A stretch of DNA of 55,645 nt from Gemmatimonadaceae bacterium (GCA_037721215.1 JBBJNV010000003.1:1-55645); one strand, 5' to 3'; counted from the stretch's first letter, positions 39,834 to 49,268 are shown. The notes: generated from the sequence alone by a model not told the origin. Numbers and translations: made by a program.

Positions 39834-40920
39834 GAAGGCCTGGCGCGCGTCGTGGATGCGCGCCATAGGGCGGGCACTGCCCGGACCGCTTGTCGTTCCA
39901 CCGGAATGGGATGGAAGTGAGTACCGTACGCTTTTCGTCAGGTATGAGCGGATCGGCGACATGATCATGGCCACCGGCATCATCCGTGTGCTGGCAGGTG
40001 CGCTGGCGAAAGGGAAAGTGGATGTTCTGGCGAATCCATCGACCGCTCCTATATTGTATGGGAACCCATACGTTGACAGGGTATTCACACTCGATCGGCG
40101 ATCGTGGAAAAGCTACGCAGCGGTTGGCCGTGAGCTGCGCGCGGCGAAATACGATGTCGTCGTCGATGGCCGAATCAACAATCCCCCGGTTTTCACGTCG
40201 ACACCCTTGCTGATGCTCGCGGCGCGGGCGCGCTTTCGGGTAGGTGTCGGTGGCGGCAACAACGATCTCATCTACAATGTGCGGGTTCGCGCATACGACA
40301 GGGCCACGTCCTACATCGAGGGATCCAAAGCACTGGCCGTACCTTTTGGCGTAGATGCCAACGCGGTGGATTGGCGGCCGGAGATTTTTCTGGCGGGCGA
40401 GGAAGTCTCGGTCGCGGAACAGGCGTGGCGGGGAGAGGCTGCAGGGCTGGAAGGACAACCCCGAAAGCGATTGCTCGTCAACCTGTCCGCGTCGGAGCCA
40501 AAGCGACGGTGGCAGGACGAGAAGTTCATCCAAGTGTTGAGCCGCATCCGGGCGGTGTCCGTCAGGATGGCGATTGGAGTCATTGGACTCCCTTCGGAGT
40601 GGCAAAGTGTCGACCGTGTGGCGAGTGCAGTTGGCGGTCTGGCGATGCCCACTCCCGGACTACGCGATGCGCTGGCGTTGGTAGGCACATCGGATATGGT
40701 GTTTACTCCAGACACGAGCATCTCACATGCGGCGTCGGCATTCAACAAACCGGCTGTAGTACTCCTCAAACGCGATCACCACCCGTATGCCCCCTACGAC
40801 ATTCCCGGCGAAATCGTTTTCTGGGACGGGAATGAAATTCATTCACTGCCGTCCAACATCGTAGCCGGAGCGGTCGAGCGGATGGTCGGGAGCTATGGCA
40901 TGAACGAGGCGCGAGGCTGA
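39814..40920 (+). CDS. Glycosyltransferase family 9 (heptosyltransferase-like)
   Basis: A 368-residue ADP-heptose:LPS heptosyltransferase-type enzyme, a GT-B fold acting on the inner face of the inner membrane. The N-terminal part has TLFVRYERIGDMIMATGIIR, the acceptor-domain signature; the C-terminal part has LLVNLSASEPKRRW and VFTPDTSISHAASAFNKPAVVL, the donor-binding region. GTG start inside the preceding 2H gene (20-base overlap). It suggests an LPS-like core or related glycoconjugate. Confidence 0.9.
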   Translation: MSLTAIEKAWRASWMRAIGRALPGPLVVPPEWDGSEYRTLFVRYERIGDMIMATGIIRVLAGALAKGKVDVLANPSTAPILYGNPYVDRVFTLDRRSWKSYAAVGRELRAAKYDVVVDGRINNPPVFTSTPLLMLAARARFRVGVGGGNNDLIYNVRVRAYDRATSYIEGSKALAVPFGVDANAVDWRPEIFLAGEEVSVAEQAWRGEAAGLEGQPRKRLLVNLSASEPKRRWQDEKFIQVLSRIRAVSVRMAIGVIGLPSEWQSVDRVASAVGGLAMPTPGLRDALALVGTSDMVFTPDTSISHAASAFNKPAVVLLKRDHHPYAPYDIPGEIVFWDGNEIHSLPSNIVAGAVERMVGSYGMNEARG

Positions 40921-40960
40921 TCCTTCGCTGGTCGCGGGGGACGCCTCTGCGCCGAACTCC

Positions 40961-41998
40961 CTACACCAGGCTGTGTTCCAGGTAAGGCAATACGGTCTCA
41001 GCGAATCGCTCCATCTCCTCCAGTTGCGGGCTGAACTGCAGCAGCAACATTCCAACTCCCGCGTCCTCCAGCTTACGAATCGTATCGGCAACCTGCTCCG
41101 GCGTTCCGACCAGGCCAGCTCGCAGGCCACGGTTCGAGACCGAGTAGTCTTCGAGGCTTATCTGCTGCTCGAGGCGGGTGTGTGCTATCCAATCCTGATA
41201 ATTGCCATAACCTGCCGAACCGGGCTGGACGTTGGTGATTCGTTCGAGCTCGCGCTGCGCCTCTGCTTCAGTGTTTCGCACAATCGCGTAGGCCGCCATG
41301 CCGTAAAGCATCGGGTCGAGTCCCGCCGCCTCCCGCCGCGCCTGGATGTCACGCACCTTGGGTGCGACCCGCTCAACCGGATCGCCGTGGGTGACGTATG
41401 CATCGCATGCGCGCGTGATGAGCTTCTTGGCGGCTTCAGATTCGCCGCCCGCGTAGATCGGCGGACGCGGTTTCCGGACCGGCTTGGGCTCGAGGACCGT
41501 TTCATCTACCTTGTAGTATCGCCCGTCGAAGCTGAATCGCGGCTGCGTCCACGCGCCGTTGACTACCTCGAGCCACTCCGCGGTGCGGGCGTACCTGTCG
41601 TCGTGCTCCTCGAAATGAATGCCATACCGTCTGGCTTCATCTGCCCACCATGATGAGACAACATTCAGCGCCAGGCGTCCGTTGGAAATGCGATCAATGT
41701 TAGCAGCCTGTTTGGCGAGAATCGCGGGATCGTGAAAGGTCGGTCGCACGGCGACCATCAGCTCCAGTCGCTCGGTCACGGCGGCGAGCGCTGCAGCAGT
41801 GGTCCAGGCGTCGAGCGATGGCGCATCGATACCCTTGATGTCATTGAGGAACAACTCGGCGATGAGAGTGATGTCGAATCCGATCTGCTCGCTCCGTTGC
41901 GCGATGCGTTTCACTTCAGCCCAGGTGGCTTCCATTCCCTCGTCGGGAACGTTCCGCAGCCATCCTCCAAACACGGGGAGCCAGTAGCCATATCTCAT
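40961..41998 (-). CDS. LLM-class flavin-dependent monooxygenase (sulfonate/sulfone type)
   Basis: A 345-residue FMNH2-dependent TIM-barrel monooxygenase. Features: GYWLPVFGGWLRN, LELMVAVRPTFHDPAILAKQ, IDRISNGRLALNVVSSWW, HDDRYARTAEWL and the phosphate-binding YAGGESEAAKK. The pattern is close to the alkanesulfonate (SsuD) and dimethylsulfone (SfnG) monooxygenases, which free sulfur when sulfate or cysteine is scarce; the actual substrate is not established. The start overlaps the ATP-grasp stop by four bases (ATGA), so the two work together and share the upstream leader. Confidence 0.88.
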   Translation of the reverse strand: MRYGYWLPVFGGWLRNVPDEGMEATWAEVKRIAQRSEQIGFDITLIAELFLNDIKGIDAPSLDAWTTAAALAAVTERLELMVAVRPTFHDPAILAKQAANIDRISNGRLALNVVSSWWADEARRYGIHFEEHDDRYARTAEWLEVVNGAWTQPRFSFDGRYYKVDETVLEPKPVRKPRPPIYAGGESEAAKKLITRACDAYVTHGDPVERVAPKVRDIQARREAAGLDPMLYGMAAYAIVRNTEAEAQRELERITNVQPGSAGYGNYQDWIAHTRLEQQISLEDYSVSNRGLRAGLVGTPEQVADTIRKLEDAGVGMLLLQFSPQLEEMERFAETVLPYLEHSLV

Positions 41999-43014
41999 CG
42001 GTCGGCTCCGGCGGTCGCGAATGTCTCTGCTGTCTTCCGATTCGGTGCGTCGAGGCCCGCACGAGCAATGAGGTAATCAGCGAGCCGCTGGAATGGATCA
42101 AATCCAATGACATTCGGCCCATCGGCGACGAAGTTGGAGAGAGCGTTGATGTCGTAGAAATAATGCTGGCCGTCGCGGTCGTCGATCATGTATTCGATTC
42201 CTCCGACGTCAAGGCCAGCTCGCTTCGCGATTCGCTCCACCGAGTCGATGATGTGACGCGGGGGCGTGAATGCCTCGACTCTCATCCCGTTCTTCGGGGC
42301 ATCGAGCGCGCAGGCCGACCGGGTGAGCGTCTGACCGGTGGTTGTCTGGCAGGCATCGGCGGGGCAAAGGTTGAACGGGTCATCCCCGGGGTAGACGTTG
42401 ATGGCGTAGAGGAATTTTCCACCCAGCACCTCTACCCGCGTGATATGCCCTCCGGTGTATGGCACCGATTCCTGAACCAGAGCAGTGTGGTCAATGCCGA
42501 AGTCGAGCAACCCCGCGACCGCCGCCGCCGCCAGCTCGTCGGGTGAATTAAAGCGCGTGATTCCCGCTCCGCTCCCGCCGATATTCGCCTTTACCAGCAC
42601 CGGGTACCGCATGCCGGCTGCCGCTTCCACGGCGACTTCAGCATTGTTGATTATTCGCGTGCGCGGATAGGGGAGGCCCAGCTCCTCGAGAATTTCGATC
42701 TGGAGCGCTTTCGAAGTCTCCATGGTGTGAACGGCGGAACCGTTGACGACGCTGACACCGCATCGTTCGAGATGACGGAGCCAGTTAAGCGTGTAGAATG
42801 TCGACTGGGTTCCGTGTCGCAGATACGCTGACGGACTTACGCGGTTGAACACCAGCGAATAGGGTACGTCGCGCTCACGAGGGTCGTAGGTGTGAGCATT
42901 TGCGTCGAGCTTCACGTACGAAACATTCCGCACATCGAGCTCGGCAAAGAGCGGACGGAACCATTCGGGGTGTTCGTAGAATATTGCGATCGGTTGGCTG
43001 GATTGCCTTGTCAT
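41995..43014 (-). CDS. RimK-type ATP-grasp ligase
   Basis: A 339-residue ATP-grasp enzyme that should join a carboxylate to an amine or thiol using ATP. The central and C-terminal parts contain the nucleotide and magnesium motifs: YPVLVKANIGGSGAGITRF (glycine-rich loop), LVQESVPYTGGHITRVEVLGG in part (RVEVLGGKFLYAI), and GGIEYMIDD...YDINALSNF with the metal-binding Glu/Asp/Asn. The substrate is unknown. It is coupled to the downstream flavin monooxygenase. A terminator hairpin ends only 27 bases before the start codon, so expression must depend on read-through. Confidence 0.85.
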   Translation of the reverse strand: MTRQSSQPIAIFYEHPEWFRPLFAELDVRNVSYVKLDANAHTYDPRERDVPYSLVFNRVSPSAYLRHGTQSTFYTLNWLRHLERCGVSVVNGSAVHTMETSKALQIEILEELGLPYPRTRIINNAEVAVEAAAGMRYPVLVKANIGGSGAGITRFNSPDELAAAAVAGLLDFGIDHTALVQESVPYTGGHITRVEVLGGKFLYAINVYPGDDPFNLCPADACQTTTGQTLTRSACALDAPKNGMRVEAFTPPRHIIDSVERIAKRAGLDVGGIEYMIDDRDGQHYFYDINALSNFVADGPNVIGFDPFQRLADYLIARAGLDAPNRKTAETFATAGADR

Positions 43015-43041
43015 CTGTCCATGAGTGGTGAATGGGGAAAC

Positions 43042-43071
43042 AAAAAAGCCGCGCTCCCTGGGAGTCGCGGC
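43042..43071 (-). terminator. Rho-independent terminator just upstream of the ATP-grasp gene
   Basis: On the minus strand: GCCGCG-A-CTCC, loop CAG, GGAG-CGCGGC, then six T. Ten base pairs with one bulged A. It lies 210 bases after the SDR stop and 27 bases before the ATP-grasp ATG, on the same strand as both. Confidence 0.88.
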
Positions 43072-43280
43072 CGTAGTGGCGTTGAAGAGCTTTCGCTCTG
43101 CTGAATCTACTTCATGCTCTTACATGCACTCAGTGTCGTCCAGCGCTCCCGAAATGGAGGATGGTTGATAACGACACATACACATGAATGCCTGATTGCA
43201 GAACATGCGAGCCGACACTGCGAATTGCGGGCCACGAGGCTGAGTTCAGCGAGCTCAAAGGTTCCGCCGCGATGGCGGCG
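43072..43280 (-). promoter_or_regulatory. Candidate cysteine attenuator leader
   Basis: Transcript order: a leader reading frame (43185-43120) with Cys at codons 2 and 4; within it GGGAGCGC (43150-43143), an exact copy of part of the terminator's 3' arm, able to pair with the terminator's 5' arm (5 bp + 3 bp across the same bulge); AAGAGC right after the leader stop, which can compete for GCTCTT; the GAAA-tetraloop hairpin AGAGC-GAAA-GCTCT (about 43100-43087); then the terminator. A ribosome stalled at the early Cys codons would leave GGGAGCGC free to act as antiterminator. The elements are seen; the mechanism is inferred. Confidence 0.5.
43120..43185 (-). CDS. Possible leader peptide, 21 residues, Met-Cys-Met-Cys start
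   Basis: A short frame starting MCMCRYQPSS and ending DDTECM, with AGG five to six bases before the ATG. Three of its 21 residues are cysteine, two of them at codons 2 and 4. Its position upstream of a terminator and of a sulfonate-type monooxygenase operon is what makes it credible as a regulatory leader; on composition alone it could be chance. Confidence 0.4.
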   Translation of the reverse strand: MCMCRYQPSSISGALDDTECM

Positions 43281-44081
43281 TTACCCGCAGAGCACGCTTC
43301 CTCCATTGACGTTGAGAATCTCGCCGGTGATATGCCGCGCGAGAGTCGAACACAGGAATACTATCGGCCCGGCCACGTCTTCGGCCGATGCAATCCGGCG
43401 CAGGGGAATGGAAGCGGAGACCCGGTCGACCCCGGCTTCAGCAAGGGCGGTTCGTACCATTTCGGTGTCTACCCAGCCGGGGGCTACGGAATTGACGGTA
43501 ATGCCACGGGGACCAAGCTCCACTGCCAGCGACTTGGTGATGGATATCACAGCACCTTTACTGGCGGCGTAGTCTGCGTGACAGGCTTCACCGCGTTGTC
43601 CGGCGGTACTCGAGACGAGCACAATGCGTCCGTTGTCGGTGATTGTGCGGCAGACCGCCTGCGTGGTGTAGAAAACAGAGTCGAGGTTTTCGCGAACAGT
43701 GCGATGCCATTGTTCCGCTGACATTTCCGCGAGCGAAACATCCTCGGGCGGCCAGATACCGGCGTTGGCAACGAAGATGTCGAGTCCGCCAAGCCGGTTT
43801 ACGGCTGTATCGACGAGCGATTGCGCGCCAGCCGCGGTAGAGATATCTGCCGCAAATGCGAACGCACGTGACCCGGCGGCCAGAGCCTGAGCGACCACCG
43901 CATCCGCATCCGCGGCGCGATTGCGATAACCGACGACGACGTCAGCACCCGCCTCGGCCAGCATTCTCACCGTGGCGGCGCCGATTCCCCGCGAGCCACC
44001 GGTAACCAGCGCCCGCCTGCCGCGGAGATTCAGGAGGGAAGGGATTGAAGGGGTGTTCTGCATGCTCAATTCAAGCCCCAT
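43281..44081 (-). CDS. Short-chain dehydrogenase/reductase (FabG-like)
   Basis: A 266-residue NAD(P)-dependent oxidoreductase with the classical SDR fold. Cofactor motif TGGSRGIG near residue 24, NAG in FVANAGIW, catalytic Ser in VLVSSTAGQRG, and the YxxxK pair in DYAASKGAV; also VNSVAPGWVDTEM and the C-terminal ITGEILNVNGGSVLCG. Close to 3-oxoacyl-ACP reductases, but without neighbouring fatty-acid genes its substrate is unassigned. Starts at ATG 44081 or six codons later at 44063 (MQNTPS). Confidence 0.9.
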   Translation of the reverse strand: MGLELSMQNTPSIPSLLNLRGRRALVTGGSRGIGAATVRMLAEAGADVVVGYRNRAADADAVVAQALAAGSRAFAFAADISTAAGAQSLVDTAVNRLGGLDIFVANAGIWPPEDVSLAEMSAEQWHRTVRENLDSVFYTTQAVCRTITDNGRIVLVSSTAGQRGEACHADYAASKGAVISITKSLAVELGPRGITVNSVAPGWVDTEMVRTALAEAGVDRVSASIPLRRIASAEDVAGPIVFLCSTLARHITGEILNVNGGSVLCG

Positions 44082-44172
44082 CGGGATAGAATCTCAACTG
44101 GCATGCCGATGAGTGCGGCAACGGTTGGGCCGTGCGCGGTGATCTGTGTGAAGTCCTCGATACTGTTCTATA

Positions 44173-46866
44173 TTGAGCCGCCCCTTCACTCCGGTAATTC
44201 GACGCTTGACGACGTTTCGTGACCAGCTGCAGGCTTCGCTCGGCTCCGCCTACACCGTTCAGCGCGAGCTGGGTGGCGGCGGAATGAGTCGCGTATTCCT
44301 GGCGCGTGACGAAGCGCTCGGCCGCGACATCGTTGTTAAAGTGCTGTCGCCGGAGCTCTCGGCGGGATTGTCTGCGGACCGGTTTACCCGCGAAATCAAG
44401 CTGGCGGCTGCGCTGCAGCACCCGCACGTACTGCCGGTGCTAAGCGCAGGGATAATGAATGGGCTCCCATATTATACGATGCCGTTCGTACGCGGGGAGT
44501 CGCTGCGGGCGAGCATGGGCCCCGGCAAGCTCTCCCGCGACGACGCGCTCGCGGTGATCACGGATGTAGCGAAGGCTCTCAGGTACGCGCACGGGGAAGG
44601 CGTAATCCACCGCGATATCAAGCCAGAAAACGTGTTGATGTCGAGCGGAAGCGCGGTCGTCGTCGACTTCGGAATCGCAAAGGCAATTTCCGCCTCGAAA
44701 ACAGAAGCTCCGGGCGGAACCCTGACCACAGTCGGGACATCGATAGGAACTCCAGCGTACATGTCTCCGGAACAGGCCGCGGCTGATCCAGACGTCGATC
44801 AAAGGTCCGACATCTACTCGTGGGGCGTGCTGGCGTACGAGCTGCTCGCCGGCAAGCATCCGTTCAAGGGGAGGAAAACTCCTCAGCAGCTCCTTGCGGC
44901 CCATCTCGCGGAGACCCCGGCGCAACTCGGCAGCGCAAGCCCGGATGTCCCAGTTCCGATTAGCGCACTGATAATGCGGTGTCTCGAGAAAAACCCCGAC
45001 TCGCGGCCCCAGTCGGCAGGCGAGCTGGTCACGCAACTGGGTGCAGCAACGAGTGGCAACGGCGGTGTGGCCGCTGCGATTCCGGTAGCGAAGAGCAAGC
45101 TATGGCGGATTCCCGCGATCGTCGCTCTCGCGGTGGTCATCGGCGGCGTCGCGTTCGGCGTGTGGAGTGCACGCGGAACGCCCCGCCCCGCGGGGCTGGT
45201 AACTCTGGCGGTGCTCCCATTCGAGAATCAGGGGCCGGCCGAGCAGGAATATTTCGTCGATGGGCTCAGCGACGCGGTGAATGGCAAGCTCGCCGGGCTT
45301 GCCGGGGTCAGTGTAATCGATCGAAGGAGCACGCAGCAGTACAAGAAGACCACCAAACCCGTGAAGCAGATCGGAGCGGAGCTGGGCGTTCAGTACGTGC
45401 TTGGAGGTGTCGTGCGCTGGGCACGAAACTCTGCCGGCGGGTGGCGGGCACAGGTGATGCCGACACTTGTCAACGCCAGCGACGCGACCACGAAGTGGGC
45501 GGGTGATCCGCTAGTTGTCTCGTCCGACGATCCGTTCTCGGCGCAGACCGAGATTGCGTCGAAAGTAGCCAACGCGCTCCAGCTCGCGTTGGGCGCCGAC
45601 GATCGGCGCGAGCTTGCGGAGCGGCCGACTCAGAGTACCGAGGCCTACGACGCTTATTTGCGTGGTAAATCGATATTGGACGCGCTCGACAGATCGGCGG
45701 AATCGGTGAGGAGTATTGATCAGTCGATCTCCGAGCTTCAGCGGGCGGTGGCTCTCGATCCAGATTTTGCTCAGGCATGGGCGGTACTCGTCTTCGCAAG
45801 CCATCGCCGTGCCGTGGCCGTGCCCGGCGACACTTTATCGCTGAATCGAACCCTGCGGGCGGCCAGGCGCGCCGAGTCGCTCGATCCTCGCGATCCGATG
45901 GTTGTGAGCGTTCGCTCGGGCATGGCGTACTACAGCGGCGACCGGCCACGTGCGCGAATGATCATCAGCGACGCGATCAAATCAGGAATTGTCAGTCCCG
46001 AGCTTTTCATTGCGTATGCGTGGGATCTGTGGGATGTAAATCAGCGAGACAGTGGCCGCGCCGTGATGGCGAGCGCATTGAAGCTCAATCCCCGCTTTCC
46101 ACCCGTTGTTGCTGCTGCTGCTGACATGGCTACTCTGGATCGGGACTGGGTCCGGGTAGCTCAACATGCGCGTACGCTCATCTCGATCGATCCAACTGAT
46201 GAGCGCGGCTGGCGACTCCTTGCCAGTGTTGGCCGGAGCACCGGCGATTCCCTCGCGATCCGGCGAGCGATCGACGAGGCGTTCCGGTACATCCCGGCCC
46301 CGAGCAATATGCTCCTGACTTTCATGGTATATGCCGGCGGAGACATGGGCCTTCGATTCGCGGGCATGACCCCGGACCAACTGAGGATTGAAGCTCTCTC
46401 AGACAGCATCTCCACGTATTACGACAACAAGGCCGATCTGTTCGTCGGGCGTGGAGAACACGAGCGGGCGCGAGTCTACTACGACTCGATAATCGGAAAA
46501 ATGGAAGGCAGGAGCTTGTCGGGGCCGGGCGAGTCGTATCTCAGGATTTATCTCGCGTACGCGTATTCGGCCACAGGCCGCCACGCCGATGCAGCGCGGG
46601 AGCTGGCACGTGTGAAGGCCGTGGCGATCGCAGCCGGTGAGGTGAACGAGAAAGGAGTGCCCGAGATCGATCGTCGCATTGTCGCTGGCATTCTTGCCAA
46701 CGCGGGGCAGTCTGAAGCTGCCGTGCGCGAGCTGAGAGTACTATTGAATGAAAGTGGCTGGACTCGCCGCGGTCTGGCGGCGGTGTCCAAGCTTCGCGCG
46801 CTTCGAGGTACACCGTCGTTCGAAGCGTTCCTCAGAGAAAAGGAACAAGTCACGCGGGCTCGGTAG
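44173..46866 (+). CDS. Ser/Thr protein kinase with C-terminal TPR-like region
   Basis: An 897-residue membrane protein. Cytoplasmic Hanks-type kinase domain (about 25-285): GGGGMSRVFLA glycine loop, catalytic Lys56 in IVVKVL, HRDIKPEN with Asp148, DFGIAKAI, GTPAYMSPEQAA and SDIYSWGVL. A single membrane helix (about 312-332) follows. Outside lies a region starting TLAVLPFENQG...YFVDGLSDAV, seen in adenylate cyclase/kinase-TPR proteins, then helical tandem repeats (about 510-890). All catalytic residues are present. TTG start at 44173. It stands alone between divergent SDR and convergent DUF4342 genes. Confidence 0.93.
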   Translation: MSRPFTPVIRRLTTFRDQLQASLGSAYTVQRELGGGGMSRVFLARDEALGRDIVVKVLSPELSAGLSADRFTREIKLAAALQHPHVLPVLSAGIMNGLPYYTMPFVRGESLRASMGPGKLSRDDALAVITDVAKALRYAHGEGVIHRDIKPENVLMSSGSAVVVDFGIAKAISASKTEAPGGTLTTVGTSIGTPAYMSPEQAAADPDVDQRSDIYSWGVLAYELLAGKHPFKGRKTPQQLLAAHLAETPAQLGSASPDVPVPISALIMRCLEKNPDSRPQSAGELVTQLGAATSGNGGVAAAIPVAKSKLWRIPAIVALAVVIGGVAFGVWSARGTPRPAGLVTLAVLPFENQGPAEQEYFVDGLSDAVNGKLAGLAGVSVIDRRSTQQYKKTTKPVKQIGAELGVQYVLGGVVRWARNSAGGWRAQVMPTLVNASDATTKWAGDPLVVSSDDPFSAQTEIASKVANALQLALGADDRRELAERPTQSTEAYDAYLRGKSILDALDRSAESVRSIDQSISELQRAVALDPDFAQAWAVLVFASHRRAVAVPGDTLSLNRTLRAARRAESLDPRDPMVVSVRSGMAYYSGDRPRARMIISDAIKSGIVSPELFIAYAWDLWDVNQRDSGRAVMASALKLNPRFPPVVAAAADMATLDRDWVRVAQHARTLISIDPTDERGWRLLASVGRSTGDSLAIRRAIDEAFRYIPAPSNMLLTFMVYAGGDMGLRFAGMTPDQLRIEALSDSISTYYDNKADLFVGRGEHERARVYYDSIIGKMEGRSLSGPGESYLRIYLAYAYSATGRHADAARELARVKAVAIAAGEVNEKGVPEIDRRIVAGILANAGQSEAAVRELRVLLNESGWTRRGLAAVSKLRALRGTPSFEAFLREKEQVTRAR

Positions 46867-46888
46867 GAACCGAGACCGCGCACTCACA

Positions 46889-47170
46889 TCACGCGTCTCT
46901 CTCGACGACGATTGTGTAGTTCGAAGCCAGCGCGGCGATCGCGCCCACCGCCGCGAACACTGGAAGAAAGACCGCCGCGCCGATCCCCATGGTTAGGGGA
47001 ATCTCGAGAAGGCTGCGGCCCTCGTCGCTCTTGATGATGATTTTTCGGACGTTCCCCTCGTGAATCAGCTTCTTGACGCTTGCGAGAAGATGTTTGCCGG
47101 TGACTTTATGCTCTTCGGTGCGTGGACCGGTGCCGCCTGGTGATGTCATCGATTTTCCTGGTTCAGTCAT
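46889..47170 (-). CDS. DUF4342 family protein
   Basis: A 93-residue small membrane-associated protein. It matches DUF4342: VKKLIHEGNVRKIIIKSDEG followed by LLEIPLTMGIGAAVFLPVFA and a final short strand TIVVERD, with one hydrophobic helix (about 62-82). Function unknown. ATG 47170 is preceded by AGG; the frame is open further upstream but the residues there are not family-like. Divergent from ettA. Confidence 0.85.
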   Translation of the reverse strand: MTEPGKSMTSPGGTGPRTEEHKVTGKHLLASVKKLIHEGNVRKIIIKSDEGRSLLEIPLTMGIGAAVFLPVFAAVGAIAALASNYTIVVERDA

Positions 47171-47340
47171 TTTGCCTGTAGTGTCATGACGAGATGTAGT
47201 GGTACCGGGATTCAGTGAACCATAACTTATTGCGATTCCAGCTTGGCGAGCTGCACCGCAGGCGTTGAGCCTGTCGTTGTATCTTTGGAGAGCCGTACTC
47301 GCCTGTCGCGGCACAACCATACGTTCTTCAAGAGATTACC

Positions 47341-49017
47341 GTGGCACCGCAATTCATCTACGTAATGAAGGATCTTCGCAAAGTCGTTCCGCCATCGCGG
47401 GAGATTCTGCGCGGGATCTGGCTGTCTTTTTATCCGGGTGCGAAGATTGGCGTGCTGGGTGGCAACGGGGCCGGCAAATCCACGCTATTGAAGATCATGG
47501 CGGGAGTGGACCAGGATTTTCAGGGAGAGGCATGGCCTCACGCGGGCACCCGGATCGGGTTTCTGTCGCAGGTGCCCGAGCTCGATGCGACCAAAAACGT
47601 CCAGGAGAATGTCGAAGACGCGGTCAGACCGCAGCGCGATCTGCTCAGGAAATTCGAGGAGATCTCGATGAAATTCGCGGATCCGATGAGTGACGCCGAA
47701 ATGGAGAAGCTCCTCGACCAGCAGGGCAAGGTGCAGGAGAAGATCGACGCCGCGAATCTGTGGGAGCTCGACCGCAAGATCGAGATTGCGATGGACGCGC
47801 TGCGGCTGCCGCCTGCGGATGCCGAGATCGAGAATCTCTCAGGCGGAGAGAAGCGGCGTGTAGCTCTCTGTCGAACACTCCTGGAAGAGCCGGACATGTT
47901 GTTGCTCGACGAGCCCACCAATCACCTCGACGCTGAGAGTGTCGCCTGGCTCGAGCGGTATCTGGCCGAGTTTCCGGGGACGGTGGTGGCAGTGACTCAC
48001 GACCGGTATTTCCTCGACAACGTCGCGGGCTGGATTCTGGAGCTCGACCGGGGCGCGGGCATTCCATATGAAGGGAATTACACATCGTGGCTCGAGCAAA
48101 AACGTGCCCGGCTCGCGACCGAGGAGAAGCAGGCGAGTGCAAAGCAGCGGACACTCCAGAACGAGCTTGAATGGGTGCGCATGGCACCTCGCGCCCGGCA
48201 GGCAAAGAACAAGGCGCGGTTGCAGCACTACGAGGATCTGGCGAGCGAGAAACAGGAAGAGAAGATTGCGCAAAACGAGATTGTGATACCGCCGGCACCG
48301 CGGCTTGGGAACGACGTGGTGATCGCCGACAAGGTGGCCAAGGCATATGGCGACAAGGTGTTGTTCGACAACCTGTCGTTCGCGTTGCCGCGCGGCGGAA
48401 TCGTTGGCGTGATCGGCCCCAACGGCGCCGGGAAGACTACGCTCTTCAGAATGATTGTAGGTGAAGAGACGCCAGATAGCGGGTCACTGAAAGTTGGCGA
48501 CACTGTTCAGCTTGCGTACGTGGATCAGGGCCGCGAGCTCGACGGCAGCAAGACCGTTTACGCAGAGGTGAGCGGCGGGTCGGATGTGATTCAGGTGGGC
48601 AAGCGCGAGGTCAACGCGCGCGGGTATCTATCGAGCTTCAACTTCAAGGGCGCTGATCAGCAGAAAAAAGTTGCGAATCTTTCGGGCGGTGAGAGGAACC
48701 GGTTGCATCTCGCCAAGCTGTTGAAGAGCGGCGGCAACCTGCTGCTGCTCGATGAACCGACCAACGATCTGGACGTCGATACGCTTCGCGCTCTCGAAGA
48801 TGCGCTGCTCGATTTCTCAGGGTGTGCGGTGGTAATCTCGCACGACCGGTGGTTTCTGGACCGGATCGCAACGCATATCCTCGCGTTCGAAGGGGAGAGC
48901 GAGGTCGTGTGGTTCGAGGGGAATTACCAGGCCTACAAGGAAGATCTGAAGCGACGGAAGGGGATCGATGCTGACCAGCCCCATCGGATCAAGTACAGGG
49001 CGCTGGTGCACAAATAG
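47341..49017 (+). CDS. ettA: Energy-dependent translational throttle protein EttA
   Basis: A soluble ABC-F ATPase of 558 residues that binds the ribosomal E site and gates entry into the elongation cycle according to ATP/ADP ratio. Two ABC domains: Walker [10 protein letters not shown] (about 40-48) and GPNGAGKTT (about 360); signatures [12 protein letters not shown] and [13 protein letters not shown]; Walker [12 protein letters not shown] and [11 protein letters not shown]. The arm and the inter-domain linker ([17 protein letters not shown]) are present. GTG start at 47341. Confidence 0.96.
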   Translation: MAPQFIYVMKDLRKVVPPSREILRGIWLSFYPGAKIGVLGGNGAGKSTLLKIMAGVDQDFQGEAWPHAGTRIGFLSQVPELDATKNVQENVEDAVRPQRDLLRKFEEISMKFADPMSDAEMEKLLDQQGKVQEKIDAANLWELDRKIEIAMDALRLPPADAEIENLSGGEKRRVALCRTLLEEPDMLLLDEPTNHLDAESVAWLERYLAEFPGTVVAVTHDRYFLDNVAGWILELDRGAGIPYEGNYTSWLEQKRARLATEEKQASAKQRTLQNELEWVRMAPRARQAKNKARLQHYEDLASEKQEEKIAQNEIVIPPAPRLGNDVVIADKVAKAYGDKVLFDNLSFALPRGGIVGVIGPNGAGKTTLFRMIVGEETPDSGSLKVGDTVQLAYVDQGRELDGSKTVYAEVSGGSDVIQVGKREVNARGYLSSFNFKGADQQKKVANLSGGERNRLHLAKLLKSGGNLLLLDEPTNDLDVDTLRALEDALLDFSGCAVVISHDRWFLDRIATHILAFEGESEVVWFEGNYQAYKEDLKRRKGIDADQPHRIKYRALVHK

Positions 49018-49036
49018 ATCGCGGACGACCCAGCCG

Positions 49037-49052
49037 GCGCGCTACAGCGCGC
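49037..49052. terminator. GC hairpin after ettA
   Basis: GCGCGC-TACA-GCGCGC, 20 bases past the ettA stop. No T-run follows on either strand, so it is only a possible terminator. Confidence 0.35.
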
Positions 49053-49088
49053 GGATGACCCGATCGTAGGAAACGCTGGGGACTTTCG

Positions 49089-49265
49089 TCAGACCGCGAT
49101 TTCCACCAGCTCCGCCGTGCCCCGGCCCGCCGTGTCATCGTCGACCGGTTCGAGATAGGGCTCGATCGCTTCGCGGATATTGGCGAGCGCGTCCTCCCGC
49201 GTCTCACCCTCACTGATGCAGCCGGGCAGGCTTGGGACACTCACGGTGTAGCCACCGTCGTCGCT
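49089..49265 (-). pseudogene. HicB-type antitoxin remnant, N-terminus missing
   Basis: Reading on the minus strand after an in-frame TAA (49268-49266): SDDGGYTVSVPSLPGCIS, then EGETREDALANIREAIEPYL and a short tail ending AELVEIAV. This is the HicB partial-RNase-H fold, but the first strand (MxYxVVLExE in intact members) is lost. A GTG at 49244 could still start a 51-residue product. No hicA toxin gene flanks it, and the sequence upstream is non-coding, so it looks like an orphaned, truncated antitoxin-like gene. Solitary HicB-like proteins do exist, so residual function is possible. Confidence 0.7.
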
Positions 49266-49268
49266 TTA

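Noticed and set aside
46103-46124. Short CTG/TTG triplet repeat in the kinase gene
   Set aside because: Trinucleotide repeat, so length changes keep the frame; gives only a Val/Ala run and no switch.
44173-46866. Kinase plus TPR-like protein as part of a defence or toxin system
   Set aside because: This architecture is a common, multi-copy sensor type in this lineage and no effector genes flank it.
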